Counted from the first letter of the stretch, positions 35,930-44,996 are shown. The stretch is DNA of 64,000 nt from Streptomyces sp. NBC_00433 (GCA_036015235.1 CP107926.1:6881501-6945500); one strand, 5' to 3'. Translations and numbers: made by a program. The notes: generated by a model from the sequence alone, not told the origin.

Positions 35930-35960
35930 TTTACGATACGAGACACCTCCGTATCGTAAA
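35930..35960. promoter_or_regulatory. TetR-type operator for the MFS-tetR operon
   Basis: TTTACGATACG (35930-35940) and CGTATCGTAAA (35950-35960) are a perfect 11-bp inverted repeat with a 9-bp spacer. It overlaps a promoter-like pair, TTTACG at 35930 and TATCGT at 35952. The regulator encoded at 37570 is the likely binder. Confidence 0.78.
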
Positions 35961-35980
35961 CCCGACCTACGCTGGCAAAC

Positions 35981-37573
35981 ATGGCCGACAACCCGACTTT
36001 CACCGTCCCTGAGGCGGTACACCGCCGGCGCTGGGCGATCCTCACCGTGCTGCTGTTCAGCCTGCTGGTCGTGGTGCTGGACAACTCGATCCTCAACGTG
36101 GCGATGAAGACGATCGCGCAGCCGAAACCGACCGGGCTCGGCGCGACGCAGAGCCAGCTGGAATGGGCGATCAACTCCTACACCCTGGTCTTCGCCGGCC
36201 TGCTGTTCACCGCGGGCCTGCTGGGCGACCGGCTCGGCCGCAAGAAGGTGCTGCTCTTCGGCATGCTGGTCTTCGGCATCGGCTCCGCGCTGTCGGCGTC
36301 GGCCGGGTCCGCCGGCGAACTGATCGCCTTCCGCGGCCTGATGGGCTTCGGCGGCGCCTTCATCATGCCCGCGACGCTGGCCATCATCATGAACGTCTTC
36401 CAGCGCGAGGAGCAGCCCAAGGCGATCGGCATCTGGGCCGGCGTCGTGGGCCTGGCCATCGCGATCGGGCCGATCACCGGCGGCCTGCTGCTCCAGCACT
36501 TCTGGTGGGGCTCGGTCTTCCTGGTGAACGTGCCGATCGTGATCGCCGGCCTCATCGCGATGTTCGTCCTCGTCCCGGACTCGAAGGACCCCAGGCCCGG
36601 CAAGCTCGACCCGGTCGGCGTGCTGGTGTCCATGGCGGGCCTGGTGCTGCTGATCTACGGCATCATCAAGGGCGGTCAGGCCGGCGACTTCACCAAGCCC
36701 GAGGTGTGGGTGACCGTGCTCGGCGGTGTGCTGGTCCTGGCCGGCTTCGTCTGGTTCGAGAAGCGCAGCGACCACCCGGCGCTGGACGTCACGTACTTCA
36801 AGAAGCGGCAGTTCTCCGCCTCCGTCGCCGCCATCGGCCTGGTCTTCTTCGCACTGATGGGCGTGACCTTCTTCATCGTCTTCTACACCCAGTCCGTACG
36901 CGGCTACAGCGCCCTGCAGTCCGGCCTGCTGCTGCTCCCGCTGGCCGCGGCCCAGATGGTCTTCGCGCCCAGGGCGCGGCTGCTGGTCGACAGGTTCGGC
37001 GCGCGGGCGGTCTGCGCGGCCGGTATGACGATGACCGGCGTGTCCTTCCTGGGCTTCCTGCTGCTCGGCGCGGACACCCCGATCTGGGTGCTCGAAGTGC
37101 TGTTCTTCCTGATGGGCACGTCCATGGCGCACGTCATGCCGCCCGCCACCGTGATGATCATGTCGTCGCTGCCGCGGGAGAAGGCCGGCTCTGGCTCCGC
37201 GATAAACAACGTCTTCCGCCAGGTCGGCGGGGCGATCGGCGTCGCCGTGCTGGGCTCGCTGATGTCCACGGTCTACCGCAACGGCATCAACAGCCACCTC
37301 GGCGGCCTGCCCGCGCCCGCCCGGCACTCCGCGGGGGAGTCCGTCGAGGCCACGCTCGGCGTCGCCGCGAAGCTCGGCCCCAAGGGGCAGGGCCTGGTCG
37401 AGCCCGCCCACCAGGCCTTCATCCACGCCATGCACGTCACGGCGGCCGCCTCCGGAGGTGTCGCCCTGGTCGGCGCGCTGGTGGTGGTGGTCTTCCTGCC
37501 CGGCAAGGCCAGGCCCGCGGCCGCCGAGCCCGGCGGTGAGACGGAACTGACGATGGCCGGGGCGGAGCAGTGA
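35981..37573 (+). CDS. MFS multidrug exporter, DHA2 (EmrB/QacA) family
   Basis: A 530-residue transporter with 14 predicted helices. Motif C of drug exporters is seen as GVVGLAIAIGPITGGLL, motif D1 as LLVVVLDNSILNVAM in helix 1, and the motif A-like loop as LGDRLGRKKVLL. It would use the proton gradient to export drugs or a natural product. The start ATG has no Shine-Dalgarno; the GTG of the TetR gene overlaps its stop (GTGA). Expression is likely controlled by the upstream inverted repeat. Substrate unknown. Confidence 0.94.
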   Translation: MADNPTFTVPEAVHRRRWAILTVLLFSLLVVVLDNSILNVAMKTIAQPKPTGLGATQSQLEWAINSYTLVFAGLLFTAGLLGDRLGRKKVLLFGMLVFGIGSALSASAGSAGELIAFRGLMGFGGAFIMPATLAIIMNVFQREEQPKAIGIWAGVVGLAIAIGPITGGLLLQHFWWGSVFLVNVPIVIAGLIAMFVLVPDSKDPRPGKLDPVGVLVSMAGLVLLIYGIIKGGQAGDFTKPEVWVTVLGGVLVLAGFVWFEKRSDHPALDVTYFKKRQFSASVAAIGLVFFALMGVTFFIVFYTQSVRGYSALQSGLLLLPLAAAQMVFAPRARLLVDRFGARAVCAAGMTMTGVSFLGFLLLGADTPIWVLEVLFFLMGTSMAHVMPPATVMIMSSLPREKAGSGSAINNVFRQVGGAIGVAVLGSLMSTVYRNGINSHLGGLPAPARHSAGESVEATLGVAAKLGPKGQGLVEPAHQAFIHAMHVTAAASGGVALVGALVVVVFLPGKARPAAAEPGGETELTMAGAEQ

Positions 37574-38190
37574 CCGGACCGGATACGACGGCCGTGCCGC
37601 GCGGACGCCCGCGCGACGCGGCCGTCGGCCACAAGGTCGTCGAGACCGTCCTGCGGCTCATCGCCGAGGGGACGCCCTTCGGCGACCTGACGATGGAGGG
37701 CATCGCCCGCGAGGCCGGCGTCGGCAAGGCCACGGTCTACCGGCGGTGGGCGAGCAAGGACGCGCTGCTGCTCGACGCGATGGCCGCCGTGGACAGCCCC
37801 GCGCTGCCGGTGCTGCCCGGCACGTCCTTCCGCGACGACCTGGTCGTCGCGGTCGAGACGATACGTCGGCGCGGCCTGGCCAAGCGGGACTCCGCGATGC
37901 TGCGCAACATGCTGACGCAGGTTCAGAACAACCCGGAGCTGTGGCGGCGCTACCACGAGACGGTCATCGCCACGAGGCGTGCCGCGCTCCGCCGGCTGCT
38001 GGAGCGGGGCATCGCCCTGGGCGCGGTCAGAGCGGAACTGGGCTCGGAGCTGGACGTGCTGGTCGACTTCGTCACCGGCCCGATGCTCGTCCGCACCGCC
38101 TTCCACCAGGACGCCCCGCTGGAGGAGGGCCTCTCCGAGCGGGTGGTCGACCTCATCCTGCGCGGCATCGCCCCCGACCCGCCTCCGTAG
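37570..38190 (+). CDS. TetR/AcrR family regulator of the MFS exporter
   Basis: A 206-residue regulator. The N-terminal helix-turn-helix reads LTMEGIAREAGVGKATVYRR, followed by the WASKDALLLDAM linker helix. The ligand domain has no known motif. The GTG start overlaps the MFS stop, so exporter and regulator are one operon. It probably binds the repeat at 35930-35960 and is released by the exported compound. That it binds there is inferred from layout. Confidence 0.93.
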   Translation: MTGPDTTAVPRGRPRDAAVGHKVVETVLRLIAEGTPFGDLTMEGIAREAGVGKATVYRRWASKDALLLDAMAAVDSPALPVLPGTSFRDDLVVAVETIRRRGLAKRDSAMLRNMLTQVQNNPELWRRYHETVIATRRAALRRLLERGIALGAVRAELGSELDVLVDFVTGPMLVRTAFHQDAPLEEGLSERVVDLILRGIAPDPPP

Positions 38191-38429
38191 GACCTGTCTG
38201 GCAAATCCCGTCTGGCCGGCGGGGCCTGGCACGCACGCTCTCCCCCTGCCTTCGGCGGGAGGTGCCCCCAGCGTTGTCGGTCGTCGGCGCGGCCCGCTGC
38301 GCTCTGTCCCCCTGGGCCTGGCGGCCCGGGAGGTGCCCCCACCCCCCACCCTCCGCCTTGCGATCGCACGCACCAGACTCCGCCAGCCCCGCCCCAAGGG
38401 GGCGGACGACGCTGTTTGCCAGACAGGCC
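38191..38429. mobile_element. MITE-like intergenic element, 239 bp
   Basis: The ends are 15-bp inverted repeats, GACCTGTCTGGCAAA at 38191 and TTTGCCAGACAGGCC at 38415-38429 (14 of 15 match). The inner part is non-coding and rich in small hairpins including GGAGGTGCCCCC motifs. It directly follows the tetR stop TAG 38188-38190. No transposase is encoded. It fills most of the gap 38191-38605. Confidence 0.65.
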
Positions 38430-38565
38430 CTCGGGCGCCGCGCCTGCCGGGACCCCTCCCCGGAGGGGAATCCGCAGGTAAGCGTTCTGTCACAAGCAGG
38501 GTGATATGGGGGCGCGGGGGGAACCCGTGCGGGGGCGGGGGCCGTCGGTTCACATATCGATCCCA

Positions 38566-38571
38566 TAGGGT
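38566..38571 (+). promoter_or_regulatory. Candidate -10 box of the VanJ-like gene
   Basis: TAGGGT lies 34 nt before ATG 38606. The stretch 38430-38605 otherwise shows no gene; GAGG precedes the ATG. Confidence 0.4.
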
Positions 38572-38605
38572 CGGCAGAGCACCCGGCAAGGCAGCGAGGA
38601 TCCTC

Positions 38606-39652
38606 ATGACCCAGGCGCAGAGCAGCACGGACGCGGCCGCGGGCGGCGACGGCACGCCGGAGCCCGCGCGGGGCGGTGGGCGGGACCGGGTCCTGGAGCG
38701 CTTCCTGCGCTGGTGGCGCCCCGCCGGGATGTGGCGGCGGGGCATCGTGCTGGCCGCCGCGAGCGTGCTGCTCACCGTCGTGCTGTTCTCGCACTCCACG
38801 ATCCCCAACCGGATCGGCAACCTCGGCAGCCTGCTGGAGACGTTCCTGCCCTGGCTCGGCCTGGCGCTGCCGGTGCTGTTCGTGCTGGCGGTGCTGCGGC
38901 GCTCCACGACCGCCCTGATCGCGCTGCTGCTGCCGTCCCTGGTGTGGCTGAACCTCTTCGGCGGGCTGCTCATCGACAAGTCCGAGTCCGGCGGCGACCT
39001 GACGGTGGTGACGCACAACGTCAACGCCGAGAACCCGGACCCCGACGGCACCGCGCGGGACCTGGTCGCCGCCGGGGCCGACGTCGTGGCGCTGGAGGAG
39101 CTGGCCGAGAGCCAGGCGCCCCGGTACGCGCGGGATCTCAAGGCGGCGTATCCCTTTCACTCGGTGCAGGGCACGGTCGGGCTGTGGAGCAAGTACCCGA
39201 TCAGCGGGGTGCGGCCGGTGGACATCAAGATGGGCTGGACGCGGGCGATGCGGGCCGCGGTGAGCATGCCGGACGGGAAGGTCGCCGTCTACGTGGCCCA
39301 TCTGCCGTCGGTGCGGGTGAAGTTCGACGCCGGTTTCACCGCCGGGCAGCGGGACAGCGCCGCCGACTCGCTCGGCGAGGCCATCGCGGCGGAGCCGCTG
39401 CACAGCGTCGTGCTGCTCGGCGACCTCAACGGCACCATGAACGACCGGGCGCTGGCGTCGGTCACCTCGCAGATGCGCTCCACCCAGGGCGCCGCGGGCA
39501 ACGGCATGGGCTTCAGCTGGCCGGCCGGCCTGCCGATGGCACGGATCGACCAGATCATGGTCAAGGGCGCGGAGCCCCGGTCGTCCTGGACCCTGCCGAG
39601 GACCGGCAGCGACCACCTCCCGATCGCGGCCCGCCTCCAACTGCCGCGGTAG
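38606..39652 (+). CDS. VanJ-like membrane-anchored endonuclease/exonuclease/phosphatase-fold protein
   Basis: A 348-residue protein. Three membrane helices lie in about residues 45-125. The rest is an EEP-fold domain outside the cytoplasm: THNVNAENPD with Asn for metal, EELAES, AHLPSV with a His, LLGDLNGTMND, and GSDHLPIAARL with the catalytic His. This is the layout of Streptomyces VanJ, an extracytoplasmic enzyme linked to teicoplanin resistance and thought to act on lipid-linked wall intermediates. Family members vary, so resistance is an inference. GAGG is 8 nt before ATG 38606. It is convergent with the DMFase-like gene. Confidence 0.82.
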   Translation: MTQAQSSTDAAAGGDGTPEPARGGGRDRVLERFLRWWRPAGMWRRGIVLAAASVLLTVVLFSHSTIPNRIGNLGSLLETFLPWLGLALPVLFVLAVLRRSTTALIALLLPSLVWLNLFGGLLIDKSESGGDLTVVTHNVNAENPDPDGTARDLVAAGADVVALEELAESQAPRYARDLKAAYPFHSVQGTVGLWSKYPISGVRPVDIKMGWTRAMRAAVSMPDGKVAVYVAHLPSVRVKFDAGFTAGQRDSAADSLGEAIAAEPLHSVVLLGDLNGTMNDRALASVTSQMRSTQGAAGNGMGFSWPAGLPMARIDQIMVKGAEPRSSWTLPRTGSDHLPIAARLQLPR

Positions 39653-39676
39653 CCGGCCCGATCCGGCGCGGTGCGG

Positions 39677-41206
39677 TCAGCTCCCGTACAGCAGGCGCAC
39701 GTTGTCCCGCGGTGCGGGCCGGGACCGGCCCGCCGGCCCCGCGGCGAAGCCGGTGAGCACGTTCTCGGTGGCCCTGGTGACGAACAGCCGGGTGCGGTCG
39801 TCCATCCCGTGGTCGCCGCCGTCCAGGCCGGTGCCCGCCATGAGCCCCTCCACCCAGCGCATCGTCCCGGTGGCGAAGACACCCGCGCCGCCCGGCACCG
39901 TGTAGTAGGCCGAGTCCGAGTGGCTCGCGCGGCCCTGGCAGACCAGCGGCGAGTGGGCGAGGACCTCGACCGGCGCCGGGGCGGGGAAGCCCGGGTCGAC
40001 CCGGTCGTACTCGTCGCCGACGAGGTGCTCGAAGCGGTCGCCCCGCGCGGCGCCGGTGCCCGCGAAGATCCAGTGGCCGGCGTTCTCCACCACATAGGGG
40101 GCGTCCACCGGAAAGCCCTCGTAGATGACCCCGGTCAGCGCCGACTCGGGGTCGGGGGCCGGCCGGGCGCGGAAGTCGTTGGTGGGCTTCGCCGGGTGCA
40201 GCGCCAGGTAGGGGTCGAGGCGGTAGTCGGTCTTGTAGCAGACCACGGTGCGGGCGCCGCCGTCCGGTCCCTCCTCCAGGCGGATCCGCCGGTAGCAGGA
40301 GTTCGCGCCCAGGAAGACCAGGTTGGTGCCCGCGTCCCGCGCCGCCGTGACGTACGCGCGCTGCTCCGGCGTCCAGTATTCGTCGTGCCCGAGCGAGACG
40401 GCCGTGGCCGCGCCGCGCAGCACCCCGGGGTCCCGGTGGACGTCGACACCCGTCGTGTACGCCAGCGGCAGGCCGAGGCGCTCGGCGAGCACCACCAGGG
40501 CCCGCTCGTAGACCAGGAACTTCTCGGCGCCGCTCGCCGCGTAGGGCCGGTCGAAGGACACCGCGTACGACCGGTGCCCGTAGGTGCCGTCCCGGCCGGT
40601 GTAGAGGCTGTAGCCGCCCCAGTCGTTGTACGCCTGCCAGGTCGTGGGGGCGTGCATGATCAGCGTCCGGCCCGCGGCGCCGGCCGAGCGGACCACCAGC
40701 GGGACATACCGCTGGTGGCCGCTGGCCGCGGTGAGCACCAGCAGGTAGGCGCCCTCCGGCCAGCCGCCGGTGTCGACGTCGAGGCTGCGCTCCCAGCCGG
40801 CCGTCACGGTCCTGGTGGGCACGGCGAGGCGGCCGCGCGGCTGCCTGCGGCCGGGGACCCACGGCGAGGTCCACACCAGCGCGGCCTGCTTGCCGCCGTA
40901 CCACCCCACCCGGAAGGCGGCGGCGCGGAAGGAGTCCGCGGTCGTGGACACGTGCAGCCCGACCTGCTCGCCGGGAAGGACGCTGGCCTTGTCGGTGTAG
41001 CCCTCGATGGCGTCCTGCGGACCCTCGGGGGTGATGCGCCAGTCGTCGGAGCGGGCGGGCCGGACGCGGTGCGGCGGGGCCGGTGGGCCGGTGTCGCAGC
41101 CGGCCGCCGCCACCGTGACGGCCCCGGCGACGGCCGCGGACAGCACGCTCCGCCGCCCCGGGCCGCGCGGGGGCGCACCGCTGCCGCACCCGCCGGTCGC
41201 GTCCAC
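39677..41206 (-). CDS. Tat-exported lipoprotein related to N,N-dimethylformamidase large subunit
   Basis: A 509-residue protein. GRRSVLS at residues 17-23 is a twin-arginine signal followed by a hydrophobic segment and the lipobox AAGC, Cys 37. The mature part starts with an Ig-like domain (SVLPGEQVGLHVST, VGWYGG) and continues with a large domain bearing TWQAYNDWGGYSLY, VSLGHDEYW and GANSCYRRIR, as in N,N-dimethylformamidase beta subunit-like proteins. Its HDEYW cluster may bind metal. GTG 41206 has AGGAGGAAGG at 6 nt. The real substrate is unlikely to be DMF; many family members are uncharacterised. Confidence 0.78.
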   Translation of the reverse strand: MDATGGCGSGAPPRGPGRRSVLSAAVAGAVTVAAAGCDTGPPAPPHRVRPARSDDWRITPEGPQDAIEGYTDKASVLPGEQVGLHVSTTADSFRAAAFRVGWYGGKQAALVWTSPWVPGRRQPRGRLAVPTRTVTAGWERSLDVDTGGWPEGAYLLVLTAASGHQRYVPLVVRSAGAAGRTLIMHAPTTWQAYNDWGGYSLYTGRDGTYGHRSYAVSFDRPYAASGAEKFLVYERALVVLAERLGLPLAYTTGVDVHRDPGVLRGAATAVSLGHDEYWTPEQRAYVTAARDAGTNLVFLGANSCYRRIRLEEGPDGGARTVVCYKTDYRLDPYLALHPAKPTNDFRARPAPDPESALTGVIYEGFPVDAPYVVENAGHWIFAGTGAARGDRFEHLVGDEYDRVDPGFPAPAPVEVLAHSPLVCQGRASHSDSAYYTVPGGAGVFATGTMRWVEGLMAGTGLDGGDHGMDDRTRLFVTRATENVLTGFAAGPAGRSRPAPRDNVRLLYGS

Positions 41207-41332
41207 TTCCGCCTTCCTCCTGGCGGCCGAGGGCCCGTGCCGCCGCTCGGCTCCGTCAGGACGATCCTGCGGGCGGACCGGCCGCCGCACGAGCCGGGCG
41301 CCGCCAGAAGCGGCAGTCGCCCGGCGCCGGGG

Positions 41333-43093
41333 TCAGGACGGCTCGCCCTCGCGCCAGCGGTTGGTGATCGGCAGCCTGCGGTCCTTGCCGAAGCCCTTCG
41401 CGGAGATCTTCGTACCCGGCGGGTACTGCCGCCGCTTGTACTCGGCGGTGTCGGTCAGCTTCAGGATGCGGGTCACCAGATCCGCGTCGAAGCCGGCCGC
41501 GACGATCGCCTCCCGGCCCTGGTCGCGGTCCACGTACAGCTCAAGGACGCGGTCGAGCACGTCGTAGTCCGGCAGCGAGTCGGTGTCGACCTGGCCGGGG
41601 CGCAGCTCGGCGCTCGGCGGCTTGCTGATGGAATTCTCCGGGATCGGCGGCGTCTCGCCCTTGGCCTGCGCCACCGAGTTCCGCCAGCGGGCCAGCCGGA
41701 AGACGGTGGTCTTGTAGACGTCCTTGATCGGGCCGTAGGCCCCCACCGAGTCGCCGTAGAGGGTCGAGTAGCCCACCGCCAGCTCGCTCTTGTTGCCCGG
41801 CGCGAGCACGATGTGGCCCTCCTGGTTGGAGATCGCCATCAGCGTCACCCCGCGCAGCCGGGACTGCAGGTTCTCCTCGGCCAGCCCGGTCAGCGACAGC
41901 GACGCCATGTACGCGTCGAACATCGGGGCGATCGGGACCGTGCGGAAGTTCAGCCCGGTCCTGCGGGCCAGCTCCGCCGCGTCGCCCCTGGAGTGGTCGG
42001 AGGAGTAGGCCGACGGCATCGACACGCCGTAGACGTTGTCCGCGCCGACCGCGTCGCACGCGACGGCCGCGACCAGGGCCGAGTCGATACCGCCGGACAC
42101 GCCGATCAGCACCGAGCGGAAGCCGTTCTTCTCCACGTACGCGCGCAGGCCGGTGACCAGCGCCCCGTAGACCTCGGCGTCGTCCGCGAGCCGCTCGGCG
42201 ACCTCGCCGGTGAACTGCGGTGCGTACGGCGCCACCGGCTCCTCGGACAGGGTCACGTGGCGGATCTCCAGGCCGTCGGCCACCCGGCCGGACGGGGCCT
42301 CGGCGGGCGCGGCCGGCAGCTCCAGGTCGAGCAGCACGCAGTCCTCGGCGAACTGCGGGGCACGGGCGATCACGTCGCCGTCCGGCGAGACCGCGATGGT
42401 GTCGCCGTCGAAGACCAGCTCGTCCTGCGCGCCGACCATCGCCAGGTAGACCAGTGTGCAGCCGGCCTCCTGGGCCCGCTTGCGCACCAGGTCGAGCCGG
42501 GTGTCGTCCTTGTCCCGCTCGTAGGGCGAGGCGTTGACCGACAGCAGCAGGCCGGCGCCGGCCGCGCGGGCGCCGGGAACCCGGCCGCCGTCCTGCCACA
42601 GGTCCTCGCAGATCGCCAGCGCCACGTCGACCCCGCGGACCCGGATCACCGGCATGGTGTCGCCCGGAACGAAGTAGCGGAATTCGTCGAAGACGCCGTA
42701 GTTGGGCAGGTGGTGCTTGGCGAACCGCAGCGCCACCTTGCCGCGGTGCAGCACCGCGGCGCAGTTCTGCGGGGCGCCGGCCGGCTGGCCGAACCGCGGC
42801 CTGGCGTCCTGGCTGCGGCCCAGGTAGCCGACCACGACCGGCAGCTCGCCGAACCCCTCGGCCTGGAGCCGCCCGGCCAGCTCCACCAGCGCGCTGCGGC
42901 TCGCCTCGACGAACGACGACCGCAGGGCCAGGTCCTCCACCGGGTATCCGGTGAGCATCATCTCGGGGAAGGCCACCAGGTGGGCTCCCTGCCCGGCCGC
43001 ATGCCGGGTCCAGCGCACGACCGACTCGGCGTTCCCGGCGATGTCGCCGACGCGGGCGTCGATCTGATTCAGGGCGAGTCGTAGTTGAGGCAC
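41333..43093 (-). CDS. nadE: Glutamine-hydrolysing NAD+ synthase
   Basis: A 586-residue two-domain enzyme. The N-terminal C-N hydrolase domain has catalytic Glu in AFPEMMLTGYP, Lys in FAKHHLPNYGVFDE and Cys in AICEDLW. The C-terminal synthetase has the pyrophosphate loop GVSGGIDSALVA and NKSELAVGYSTLYGD. It amidates deamido-NAD with ammonia from glutamine, the last step of NAD synthesis. GTG 43093 is 6 nt after TAGACT, with no Shine-Dalgarno, so it is probably leaderless. It follows the aglA gene but is separated by a repeat element. Confidence 0.96.
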   Translation of the reverse strand: MPQLRLALNQIDARVGDIAGNAESVVRWTRHAAGQGAHLVAFPEMMLTGYPVEDLALRSSFVEASRSALVELAGRLQAEGFGELPVVVGYLGRSQDARPRFGQPAGAPQNCAAVLHRGKVALRFAKHHLPNYGVFDEFRYFVPGDTMPVIRVRGVDVALAICEDLWQDGGRVPGARAAGAGLLLSVNASPYERDKDDTRLDLVRKRAQEAGCTLVYLAMVGAQDELVFDGDTIAVSPDGDVIARAPQFAEDCVLLDLELPAAPAEAPSGRVADGLEIRHVTLSEEPVAPYAPQFTGEVAERLADDAEVYGALVTGLRAYVEKNGFRSVLIGVSGGIDSALVAAVACDAVGADNVYGVSMPSAYSSDHSRGDAAELARRTGLNFRTVPIAPMFDAYMASLSLTGLAEENLQSRLRGVTLMAISNQEGHIVLAPGNKSELAVGYSTLYGDSVGAYGPIKDVYKTTVFRLARWRNSVAQAKGETPPIPENSISKPPSAELRPGQVDTDSLPDYDVLDRVLELYVDRDQGREAIVAAGFDADLVTRILKLTDTAEYKRRQYPPGTKISAKGFGKDRRLPITNRWREGEPS

Positions 43094-43099
43094 GGCCCC

Positions 43100-43105
43100 A
43101 GTCTA
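43100..43105 (-). promoter_or_regulatory. -10 box of nadE (leaderless)
   Basis: TAGACT on the minus strand is followed by GGGGCC and the GTG start at 43093. Confidence 0.5.
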
Positions 43106-43178
43106 ATCGTCACCTAGACGAAATCGCTGTCGCCCGGATCACACGGGCGGTTCCCCTGCCCCGGGGAGAGGGTGCCCC

Positions 43179-43307
43179 CAGGGGCGCGGGGAACTGCGCG
43201 CGCAACCACCCGCCGGCCGGTGGTCCGGAACGGACCGAACAGCCCCTTTGGGACGGTGGCGACGTGCAGCTTGTCGACGGCTGGTCGCGCAGTTCCCCGC
43301 GCCCCTG
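43179..43307. repeat. 129-bp intergenic element with 22-bp perfect inverted ends
   Basis: The arm at 43179-43200 (core GGGGCGCGGGGAACTGCGCG) is the exact reverse complement of 43286-43307. The same arms occur at 16404-16574. It lies in the 237-bp gap between nadE and aglA and could act as a terminator for aglA. Confidence 0.78.
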
Positions 43308-43330
43308 TCGGGCGCCCTCCAGGGTATGGG

Positions 43331-44968
43331 TCAGCCCCGCAGCCAGACCGCCGTGTCCGCGGGGAGGCGCCCCTCCGCGAGAGGCCCGCTGGCCAGCAGC
43401 ACCGTACCCTCGGGGAGCTGCGCGGGGGAGTCCGCCAGGTTCAGGACGCAGACGAACTCCGGGGAGCGCCGGAAGGCCAGCACGCCGGGAGCGGAGTCCA
43501 GCCACTCGAAGGTGCCGTCGCCGAGCCCCGCCTCCGCGCGCCGCAGGCGCATGGCCGCACGGTAGAGGGAGAGCATCGAGTCCGGGTCGGCGGCCTGCGC
43601 CTCGGCCGTACGGGACGCCCAGTCGGCCGGCTGCGGAAGCCACGGCTCTGCGGCGGCCCCGGCCGGGCTGAACCCGAACGGCGACGCGGAACCCCCCCAC
43701 GGAAGTGGCACCCGGCAGCCGTCGCGGCCCGGATTGGTGTCGGCGGACCGCAGGTACATCGGGTCCTGGAGCTTGTTCAGCGGGATGTCCTCGACCTCGG
43801 GGAGCCCCAGCTCCTCGCCCTGGTAGAGGTAGACCGAGCCGGGCAGCGCCAGCGTGAGCAGGGCCGCGGCCCGCGCCCGGCGGGTGCCGAGGTCCAGGTC
43901 GGTCGGGATGCCGAAGGCCTTGGTGGCGAAGTCGAAGCCGGTGTCGGCCCGCCCGTAGCGGGTCACCGTACGCGTCACGTCGTGGTTGCACAGCACCCAG
44001 GTGGCGGGCGCGCTCACCGGCGCGTGCGCGGCCAGCGTCGTGTCGATGGACGTACGCAGCCGGGCCGGCTCCCAGGGACAGGCCAGGAAGTCGAAGTTGA
44101 AGGCGGTGTGCATCTCGTCGGGCCGCAGATACCGCGCGAAGCGCTCCGCGTCCGGCAGCCACACCTCGCCGACCAGGATGCGCGCGCCGGGGTAGGAGTC
44201 GGCGATCGACCGCCAGCCGCGGTAGATGTCGTGCAGCTCGTCCCGGTCGACGTACGGGTGCGGCACACCCGGCTCTTCGGTCAGGTCGGGCAGGCCGGGG
44301 TCCTTGGACACCATGGCGGCGGAGTCGATGCGCACACCGCCGGCGCCGCGGTCGAACCAGAAGCGCAGGATGTCCTCGTGCTCGGCGCGGACCTGCGGGT
44401 CGTTCCAGTTGAGGTCCGGCTGCTCGGAGTCGAAGAGGTTCAGGAACCAGTCGCCGGGCTCGCCGTCCTGGTCGGTGGTCCTGGTCCACGCCGGGCCGCC
44501 GAACTGCGAGGGCCAGTTGTTCGGCGGCAGTTCGCCGTGCTCGCCGCGTCCCGGGCGGAACCAGAAGCGCTCCCGCGCCGCCGAACCGGGTCCGGCGGCG
44601 AGCGCCTCGCGGAACCACGGGTGCGCGGCGGATATGTGGTTCGGCACGATGTCGATGATCGTCCTGATACCCAGCGCGAGGGCCTCCGAGATCAGCTTCT
44701 CGGCCTCGGCGAGCGTGCCGAAGACCGGCTCGACGTCCCGGTAGTCCGCGACGTCGTAGCCGCCGTCGGCCATCGGCGACGGATACCACGGGCAGAACCA
44801 CAGAGCGTTGACGCCCAGCTCGGCCAGATACGGCAGCCGGGACCGCACACCGGCGAGATCACCGGTCCCGTCACCGTTGCTGTCGGCGAAGCTCCGCGGA
44901 TAGACCTGGTAGATGACCGCGCCGCGCCACCAGTTCTCGTCGGCCTCGGGCTGAGGGGTGTCTGCCAC
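43331..44968 (-). CDS. aglA: Alpha-glucosidase (GH13, oligo-1,6-/maltose type)
   Basis: A 545-residue GH13 enzyme. VIYQVYPRSFADSNGDG starts the barrel. The nucleophile Asp is in GVRIDSAAM (about residue 214), the acid/base Glu in LVGEVWLP (about 267) and the third Asp in LCNHDVTR (about 327). QGEELGLPEVEDIP is typical of oligo-1,6-glucosidase/alpha-glucosidase. It has no signal, so it cleaves imported maltose and maltodextrins in the cytosol. GTG 44968 has AAAGGA at 7 nt. It ends the mal locus, with a hairpin before its start. Strict substrate choice is not visible. Confidence 0.92.
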   Translation of the reverse strand: MADTPQPEADENWWRGAVIYQVYPRSFADSNGDGTGDLAGVRSRLPYLAELGVNALWFCPWYPSPMADGGYDVADYRDVEPVFGTLAEAEKLISEALALGIRTIIDIVPNHISAAHPWFREALAAGPGSAARERFWFRPGRGEHGELPPNNWPSQFGGPAWTRTTDQDGEPGDWFLNLFDSEQPDLNWNDPQVRAEHEDILRFWFDRGAGGVRIDSAAMVSKDPGLPDLTEEPGVPHPYVDRDELHDIYRGWRSIADSYPGARILVGEVWLPDAERFARYLRPDEMHTAFNFDFLACPWEPARLRTSIDTTLAAHAPVSAPATWVLCNHDVTRTVTRYGRADTGFDFATKAFGIPTDLDLGTRRARAAALLTLALPGSVYLYQGEELGLPEVEDIPLNKLQDPMYLRSADTNPGRDGCRVPLPWGGSASPFGFSPAGAAAEPWLPQPADWASRTAEAQAADPDSMLSLYRAAMRLRRAEAGLGDGTFEWLDSAPGVLAFRRSPEFVCVLNLADSPAQLPEGTVLLASGPLAEGRLPADTAVWLRG

Positions 44969-44996
44969 GTCAACGTCCTTTCGGGCAGGTGGGACC

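Noticed and set aside
39671..43084. An over 1100-codon plus-strand frame across the DMFase-like and nadE genes
   Set aside because: Both minus-strand genes show clear motifs (NAD synthase loop, Tat signal). The plus frame is low-complexity Arg/Gly/Val.
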